64,000 bases of DNA from contig NZ_JAZKUG010000001.1 in assembly GCF_036625195.1 (NCBI RefSeq), positions 4,278,001-4,342,000 on the forward strand, given 5' to 3'. Below, one piece after another: positions 58,653 to 64,000 of the stretch. A program made the position numbers and the translations under genes. Under the pieces are notes generated by a model. That model saw nothing but the letters and a program-made list of their open reading frames with translations, ran no database searches and had not been told where the DNA came from. The stretch's first letter is position 1. Each line of letters opens with the position of its first letter. Origin of the DNA: Accumulibacter sp. (GTDB taxonomy: Bacteria > Pseudomonadota > Gammaproteobacteria > Burkholderiales > Rhodocyclaceae).

Positions 58653-61081
58653 CGACGGGCAGGGACGCCGAAGTCGTCCGGCTGCGTGCCGAGAACGCCC
58701 GGCTGATCGGTTTGCTGGAAGCCCACGGCATCGCCTGGCACCAGCCCGAACCCAGCAGTGTGCCGACTGCGGCGGCATCACTGACCACCGACGAAAAGGT
58801 CGCTTTCTTCCGCCGTCTGTTTCGGGGCCGTATGGATGTCTATCCGGTCCGTTGGGAAAACAAGGCCGGCAAGAGCGGGTATTCGCCGGCCTGCGCCAAC
58901 GAGTGGCGCGCCGGCTATTGCGAGAAGCCCCGCATCAAGTGTGCAGACTGTGGCAACCGGCTGCTGATGCCCCTGACGGACCAGACGATCTACGACCACC
59001 TCGCCGGCCGCCACACCGTCGGCGTATATCCGCTACTGGCGGATGACAGCTGCCATTTCGTCGCGGTGGATTTCGACGACGCCGATTGGCGCAGCGATAC
59101 GCAGGCCTTCGCCCGATCCTGTCGCGAGCTGGGCGTCCCCGTCGCGCTGGAAATCTCACGCTCGGGCAACGGCGCCCATGGGTGGATTTTCTTCTCCTCG
59201 AACGTCGCTGCACGAGATGCACGGCGGCTCGGCACCGCCATCATCAGCCACACCTGTGCCCGCACCCGGCAACTAGAGCTCACGTCCTACGACCGGCTGT
59301 TCCCGAACCAGGACACCATGCCCAAGGGTGGCTTCGGCAACCTGATCGCCCTGCCGCTGCAGAAGGTTCCGCGCGAGAACGGTGGCAGCGTATTCGCGGA
59401 CGATGCGTTGCGGCCTTATCCCGACCAATGGGCGTTCCTGACGTCGGTGCAGCCCATGGCGCCGCACGATATCGAACCGACGATCCATCGGGCCACCGGC
59501 GGCTCGCACCCGCTCGATGTCACATTCATCACCGAAGAGGATCAACAGGAGCCGTGGAAACGCGCGACACCAGCCAGGCAGCGGCTGGCGGGCCCGATGC
59601 CGGCATCCCTGACGGTGATTCATGCCAATCTCCTCTACTTCGACAAGGCGCAGCTTCCGCAAGCACTTGCGAACCGCCTGATCCGTTTGGCGGCCTTCCA
59701 GAACCCGGAGTTCTACAAGGCGCAGGCGATGCGCCTGCCGGTGTGGGACGAGCCGCGGGTGATCGGGTGCGCCGAGAATTTCCCGAACCACATCGCCTTG
59801 CCGCGCGGCTCCCTCGACGCCGCCCAGGAGTTGCTGCGTGAAAACGGCATTCGCTGCGAGTTGCGAGACGAGCGCTTCGGTGGTGAGTCGCTGGACGTGA
59901 GCTTCGCCGGGACACTTCGGCCGGATCAGGAGATGGCCGTGTCCGCGATGCTCCGTCACGATACTGGCATCCTGTGCGCGCCGACTGCCTTCGGCAAAAC
60001 CGTCACGGCGGCGGCAGTGATAGCCCGGCGAGGAGTGAACACACTGGTGCTGGTGCATCGCACCGAGCTGCTCAAGCAGTGGCAGGAGCGGCTGCAGGCT
60101 TTTCTGGGAGCCGGGAAAGGCGTGATTGGCACCATCGGCGGCGGCAAAGCCAAGCCCACGGGCAAGATCGACATCGCAGTGATGCAGTCGCTCTCAAGGC
60201 AAGGCGAGACCAGCGAACTCGTCGAGAACTACGGGCAGGTGATCGTCGACGAATGCCATCACCTCTCGGCGTTCTCGTTCGAGGCAATCCTGAAGCGTGC
60301 CCGGGCCAAGTACGTGCTCGGGCTCACCGCCACGCCGATCCGGCGCGACGGGCGGCAGCCGATCATCTTCATGCAGTGCGGGCCGATCCGACATACGGCT
60401 TCGAAGCCAGCCGGCGCGCCACAGACTCTGGAGGTGATTTCCCGCTACTTGGCAGCTCGCATCGACCTCGCCGCCGATGCCGCCATCCAGGACGTGTTCA
60501 GGCACGTCGCCAGCGACACCAGCCGCACGGCGACCATTGCGGACGAGATCGCGGATGTCTTCACGCAAGGGCACAAGGTGCTGGTACTGACCGAGCGTAC
60601 TGAGCACCTCGATGCCATCGGCACCGCGCTGAGGGACCGTATCCAGCCGCCGTTCACTCTGCACGGCCGCATGTCGAAGAAGCAGCGCGCCACGATGATC
60701 AGCGAACTGGATGCCCTACCCGCCGACGCACCCCGGGTACTCTTGTCCACCGGCAAGCTGGTCGGCGAGGGATTCGATCACCCGCCACTCGACACGCTGG
60801 TGCTGGCCATGCCAATTTCGTGGAAGGGCACGCTGCAGCAGTACGCCGGCCGTCTGCATCGCGAACACACCGACAAGACCCGTGTACGCATCATCGATTT
60901 CGTCGATGCCGGCCACCCGGCCCTGTTGCGGATGTGGGAGCGGCGACGGCACGGCTACCAGGCAATGGGCTACCGGATTCTCTCCGCCCCGGCCAGTTAC
61001 AATCTGGGCTTCGAGTTGGTCGCTTCGAACGAGGCGAGTTCAGCCATCCCAGAAGCGGGTATGAAAGCGGGTACGAAGTGA
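58649..61081 (+). CDS. TOTE-type primase-helicase (defence system core)
   Basis: An 810-residue protein: an N-terminal coiled part, a cysteine-containing CADCGNRLLMPL element, a primase-like AEP domain with FVAVDFDDADW (DxD) and SRSGNGAHGWIFF (s-x-H), then a superfamily 2 helicase with APTAFGKTVTAA (Walker A), VIVDECHHLSAF (DExH), LGLTATP and GRLHREHTDK. This combination is that described for TOTE conflict systems, thought to act against phages or other invaders. It overlaps the upstream 313-residue gene. Start ATG 58649 fits the overlap; an upstream ATG at 58616 is less likely. Confidence 0.85.
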   Translation: MTTGRDAEVVRLRAENARLIGLLEAHGIAWHQPEPSSVPTAAASLTTDEKVAFFRRLFRGRMDVYPVRWENKAGKSGYSPACANEWRAGYCEKPRIKCADCGNRLLMPLTDQTIYDHLAGRHTVGVYPLLADDSCHFVAVDFDDADWRSDTQAFARSCRELGVPVALEISRSGNGAHGWIFFSSNVAARDARRLGTAIISHTCARTRQLELTSYDRLFPNQDTMPKGGFGNLIALPLQKVPRENGGSVFADDALRPYPDQWAFLTSVQPMAPHDIEPTIHRATGGSHPLDVTFITEEDQQEPWKRATPARQRLAGPMPASLTVIHANLLYFDKAQLPQALANRLIRLAAFQNPEFYKAQAMRLPVWDEPRVIGCAENFPNHIALPRGSLDAAQELLRENGIRCELRDERFGGESLDVSFAGTLRPDQEMAVSAMLRHDTGILCAPTAFGKTVTAAAVIARRGVNTLVLVHRTELLKQWQERLQAFLGAGKGVIGTIGGGKAKPTGKIDIAVMQSLSRQGETSELVENYGQVIVDECHHLSAFSFEAILKRARAKYVLGLTATPIRRDGRQPIIFMQCGPIRHTASKPAGAPQTLEVISRYLAARIDLAADAAIQDVFRHVASDTSRTATIADEIADVFTQGHKVLVLTERTEHLDAIGTALRDRIQPPFTLHGRMSKKQRATMISELDALPADAPRVLLSTGKLVGEGFDHPPLDTLVLAMPISWKGTLQQYAGRLHREHTDKTRVRIIDFVDAGHPALLRMWERRRHGYQAMGYRILSAPASYNLGFELVASNEASSAIPEAGMKAGTK

Positions 61082-61128
61082 AGCCTGAAAAGCCAGATTC
61101 CAGCACCGGCGCGGCCCGCCACCCGCTC

Positions 61129-61158
61129 TTCCTGTTCAACGTCTGAGCCCAGGCGGTG
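61129..61158. repeat. Right 30-bp direct repeat (copy of ychF 3' end)
   Basis: Repeats 55376-55405 with one mismatch. It lies about 48 bp after the TOTE stop. It reads in frame as FLFNV followed by the stop, as at the true ychF end, while sequence before it (ARHPL) is unlike ychF. This marks the island's right edge. Confidence 0.85.
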
Positions 61159-61275
61159 GCATCAGGGCATCCCACACCACGCCAGGAAACCCCGAAAATC
61201 CCCGTGATCACGAGGTTTATTGTTGGTGGCGGTTTCATGACGTCCCTTTGCCTCCCACAAAAGGGCGGGTAGGTC

Positions 61276-61700
61276 GGCCGCCGCCCGCTCGGCCCCACCG
61301 AGCGCTACGAGCTCTGGCTCAAGCCGGACAACGGGGCGAGCGCAAGTTCACCATCAACACCCGCATCATGCCGGCGCGCCGAGGGCATGAGGTCAGCCTC
61401 ATCGTCACCGGGCACCGCGTGCCGCAGGTACTGGTTCGGGCCAACTGGACCACGATCGATGGCGTCAACTACGCGCGCACCGATGCGCCATAGCTGGTCC
61501 GTGCCTGGGACCTCGTGGCGCTGCCGGCCACCTTTCTGACGATGGCCATTCTTTGCGGTGATGCCGACATGGTGCCGTTCGTACCGGCTGCGCTCAGGTA
61601 CTTGGCGGCGGCCGGCATCGGGCAGGCCATGGCGCGAACCCGGCGGGCTGCCCAGGTGAACCGGGGAGAGAGGCGAACGCACCATCGGCGCCGGCCTTAA
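61276..61700 (+). pseudogene. Decayed gene fragment of unknown family
   Basis: A set of broken frames that read as one protein: GPTERYELWLKPDNG (from about 61291), a one-base shift near 61333, GERKFTINTRIMPARRGHEVSLIVTGHRVPQ, ANWTTIDGVNYARTDAP, an in-frame stop at 61491, then LVRAWDLVALPATFLTMAI to a stop at 61700. It looks like the end of a gene lost by frameshift and nonsense change. A mobile-element or plasmid-type protein is possible. Occupies much of the 640 bp between the right repeat and the next gene. Confidence 0.5.
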
Positions 61701-61801
61701 CGGGTGCAAATGGGTGCACAAGCGGGCATCGCCACACACGGCATGCAACACCGAGACCCGGCGACCTCTGCAATTGCAATTTTCCGCAAGAATGGGTGTG
61801 A

Positions 61802-62872
61802 ATGGATGTAGTATTGGACGCCATGATTCAGTCCAACGCGGTCCAGATTACCCCCGAAGTCCTGAGCCTCATCGCTGGTATCGATGAGTTCAAGGGCGCC
61901 TGGCGTGCTCTCGGCACGCTGGCGCCGGATCGACTCTCGGCGCTGCGGCGGGTCGCCACCATCGAGAGCATCGGCTCGTCCACCCGCATCGAGGGCAGCA
62001 AGCTGTCGGACCGTGAGGTCGAGCGTCTGCTGGCCAGCCTGCAGATCAAGGCCTTCACGACGCGCGACGAGCAGGAGGTCGCCGGCTACGCCGAAGTCAT
62101 GGAACTGGCGTTCTCCTCTTGGCAGGACATCACCCTGACCGAGAACCACATCAAGCAACTGCATCGGGATCTGCTGGCCTACAGCGAAAAAGACGCCTGG
62201 CACCGGGGTAACTACAAGACCTCATCCAACAGCGTCGTCGCCTTCGACGAAGGCGGCAAGCAGATCGGCGTGGTGTTCGAGACGGCGACACCCTACGACA
62301 CGCCGCGTCTGATGACTGAACTGGTGACCTGGTTCAACGAGTTGCGGACCAATGACGGGCTCCATCCCCTGTTGCTCATCGGCGTGTGGGTCGTGGTGTT
62401 CCTGGAGATACACCCTTTCCAGGATGGCAACGGCCGCCTGAGCCGCGTACTGACCACCTTGCTTCTGCTGCAGGCCGGCTATGCCTACGTGCCTTACAGC
62501 TCACTCGAAAGCGTGATCGAGCAGAGCAAGGAAGCCTACTACCTCGCCTTGCGGCAGACCCAGGGCACGATCCGGACCGAAGCACCGAACTGGCAGCCTT
62601 GGCTGATTTTCTTCCTGCGCGCCTTGGCAGAGCAAGTGCGGCGGCTCAAACGCAAGGTCGAGCGCGAAAAGCTGGTTCTCGCCGCCCTGCCCGAACTGTC
62701 GCTACAGATCGTCGAGTTCGCGCGTGAGCATGGCCGCATCGCGATGGGCGAGGCAATCCGCCTGACTGGGGGCAACCGCAACACCCTCAAACAGCACTTC
62801 CGCGCTCTGGTGGAGCGCGGTCACCTCAGTCAACGCGGCAGTGGCCGTGGAGTTTGGTATGAATTGCGATAG
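61802..62872 (+). CDS. Fic-family protein, second copy, class II
   Basis: A 356-residue Fic protein with HPFQDGNGRLSR at 204-215 and inhibitory SSTRIEG at 59-65. It differs from the first Fic protein of the region by an N-terminal DUF4172-like segment and a distinct C-terminal winged-helix (MGEAIRLTGGNRNTLKQHFRALVERGHL). Start could be ATG 61802 or ATG 61823, neither with a strong ribosome site. It lies outside the repeat-bounded island, with gene remnants on both sides. Target unknown. Confidence 0.87.
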   Translation: MDVVLDAMIQSNAVQITPEVLSLIAGIDEFKGAWRALGTLAPDRLSALRRVATIESIGSSTRIEGSKLSDREVERLLASLQIKAFTTRDEQEVAGYAEVMELAFSSWQDITLTENHIKQLHRDLLAYSEKDAWHRGNYKTSSNSVVAFDEGGKQIGVVFETATPYDTPRLMTELVTWFNELRTNDGLHPLLLIGVWVVVFLEIHPFQDGNGRLSRVLTTLLLLQAGYAYVPYSSLESVIEQSKEAYYLALRQTQGTIRTEAPNWQPWLIFFLRALAEQVRRLKRKVEREKLVLAALPELSLQIVEFAREHGRIAMGEAIRLTGGNRNTLKQHFRALVERGHLSQRGSGRGVWYELR

Positions 62873-62937
62873 CGGCAACCCGCCTGAGAATCCTCAGCCG
62901 ATGAGCCTACGGCGCGAAAAGAGGTAGGGGGCTACGC

Positions 62938-63140
62938 TTGGACGTCTTCGATTTCCGCCAGCACATCGTCAACGAGTGCTCGGAGTTCACCCGCAGTTCC
63001 ACCCGCATCAGGCGAGGACATACAGTCGTATGTCACCAAGGCTTACGACTCGCAAAAGTACTGGCCCGAGCCACTGATCCAGGTCAACCCGAATTTCAAG
63101 CCGGCCTCCTGCAACGCGGAAGGCGAACTCGAACGGGATC
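62938..63140 (+). pseudogene. N-terminal stub of a DEAD/DEAH helicase
   Basis: TTG at 62938 opens MDVFDFRQHIVNECSEFTRSSTRIR; after a one-base shift near 63013 the sequence continues AEDIQSYVTKAYDSQKYWPE, then PLIQVNPNFKPAS. This is the N-terminal opening of large helicases of the YprA/MrfA or DUF1998-type kind, several of which occur in defence loci. The rest is missing, ended by the transition to the phosphatase gene. It is a remnant. Confidence 0.6.
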
Positions 63141-63146
63141 ACTCCA

Positions 63147-63788
63147 ATGCCGACCAGAATCTACCTGGTGCGCCACGGCGCCACCGAACTCACTGCTGAA
63201 GACCGGTTCGCCGGCTCCTCCGATGTGCCCCTCTCCGACGAAGGCCGCCGGCAGGTGGCTTGCCTCGCCGAGCGGCTGAAGCGGGAGAAGCTGGATGCCG
63301 CTTACGCCAGTCCGCTGCAGCGTACCATGGACACCGCCCGTGCCGTCGTACTGGCCCACGGCCTGAAGCCGATAGCCGAGCCCGGCCTGCGCGAGATCGA
63401 CTACGGTCATTGGGAGGGCCTGCGTCGATCGGACGTGCAGTGCACCTTCCAGGCCGAGTACGGCAGCTGGCAGGATGATCCGTTCGCCGTCGCTCCCCTC
63501 GGCGGAGAATCCGGCGTCAATGTACTCAATCGTGCTTTGCCCACACTGCGCGCCATCGTCGAGCGCCATCGCCAGCGTACGGTTCTGCTGGTCTCCCACA
63601 AGGGAACCAACCGGCTGCTGATCTGCAGCCTGCTCGGCCTCGACCCACGTACCTACCGCGACCGCCTCGAACAAAGCCCCGCAGCGCTGAGCATTCTCGA
63701 ATTCACCAGTGGGCTGCGCGTCCGGTTGTGCCTGCTCAACGACACCTCGCACTACACCGGCGGACAGGAAATCGAACAGGCTCCTTGA
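63147..63788 (+). CDS. Histidine phosphatase family protein
   Basis: A 213-residue phosphoglycerate-mutase-like phosphatase: LVRHGATELTAEDRFAGSSDVPLSDEGRRQ holds the catalytic RHG, ASPLQRTMDTARAV the second Arg, LREIDYGHWEG the Glu, and LLVSHKGTNRLLIC the second His. Cobalamin-type (CobC) phosphatases and general sugar phosphatases share this pattern; substrate unresolved. Start ATG 63147 follows the helicase stub without a strong ribosome site. Confidence 0.88.
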   Translation: MPTRIYLVRHGATELTAEDRFAGSSDVPLSDEGRRQVACLAERLKREKLDAAYASPLQRTMDTARAVVLAHGLKPIAEPGLREIDYGHWEGLRRSDVQCTFQAEYGSWQDDPFAVAPLGGESGVNVLNRALPTLRAIVERHRQRTVLLVSHKGTNRLLICSLLGLDPRTYRDRLEQSPAALSILEFTSGLRVRLCLLNDTSHYTGGQEIEQAP

Positions 63789-64000
63789 CGAAGCTTGTCG
63801 GAGTGGTCCGCCCTCGTCTCGAAACCGACCGCGGTTCGCGCATGCCGATGGCCCCGCAGGATTCCACCCTGCCGCGGGAGCAGCGCGCGAACCGTGATTC
63901 TCCCGGCCACTGGCGGCACCCCGCCGATGCGCAGCCATTCGCCAAGATGCGGCGCCAGTCCGCGAGCGGACGGTCGCATTCTCGGGCGCCGCGCTGTGCG
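63789..64000. other. Window end without assigned gene
   Basis: After the phosphatase stop no frame has convincing coding sequence; the minus-strand frames here are Arg/Gly-rich and look like shadows. Nothing is claimed. Confidence 0.3.

Overview
The window is high-GC bacterial DNA in three parts: the right-hand half of a lambdoid-type prophage (about 1-26,540), a stretch of chromosomal housekeeping genes (about 26,540-55,390), and an accessory, defence-rich region (about 55,376-63,150) that ends in a phosphatase gene. The order lolB-ispE-tRNA(Gln)-prs-rplY-pth-ychF, the rarA-serS pair, a phasin-like granule protein, a CrbS-type sensor cluster and menB-menC suggest a betaproteobacterium of the Rhodocyclales kind that stores polyhydroxyalkanoate, plausibly Accumulibacter-like. 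That assignment is inference from gene content, not from a marker-gene comparison.

Prophage. The integrase ends about 80 bp from the 3' end of tRNA-Ser(CGA), which marks the right junction. The other end lies beyond base 1. A CI/Cro-type switch sits at 12.1-13.2 kb. Leftward from cro run tightly overlapping small early genes, a VRR-NUC nuclease, a replication initiator and a P-like partner, then terminase, portal and a spike-base protein. Rightward from a second phage promoter at 15.55 kb run small membrane peptides, a Cas4/RecB-like exonuclease, a RecT-like annealing protein, DUF2303, a BRO-N antirepressor with a candidate C4-like leader RNA, an SbcC-like ATPase, GNAT and HNH proteins and the integrase. 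Both phage promoters (TTGACA / TAGAAT) carry the same operator, TCTAC-N4-GTAGA. Between the switch and the right promoter sit a toxin-antitoxin-like pair and a DinD-like gene. The replication initiator is split by an IS1380-family element; removing the element and one copy of the 5-bp target repeat restores a 329-codon frame. The same gene carries an 11-bp iteron array next to a 49-nt pyrimidine tract, a likely phage origin.

Chromosome. serS and rarA are followed by a WS/DGAT acyltransferase diverging from the phasin, a LysR regulator diverging from a 59-residue protein and a thioesterase. Next comes a leftward cluster of transporter-linked histidine kinase, lone receiver, membrane PAS-exonuclease and CBS-nucleotidyltransferase that resembles acetate-sensing CrbS loci. 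Then follow menB and menC, a UvrD-type helicase, a dynamin-like GTPase, mutM, a TPR protein and the lolB-to-ychF block.

Accessory region. A 30-bp piece spanning the 3' end of ychF recurs 5.75 kb downstream with one mismatch. Between the copies lie a truncated DUF262-like fragment, a frameshifted membrane-anchored Mrr-type nuclease, a Fic protein, an unknown 313-residue protein and a TOTE-type primase-helicase that overlaps it. Beyond the second copy are gene remnants, a second Fic protein and the N-terminal stub of a helicase. No recombinase is visible, so this looks like a defence island placed at the end of ychF.
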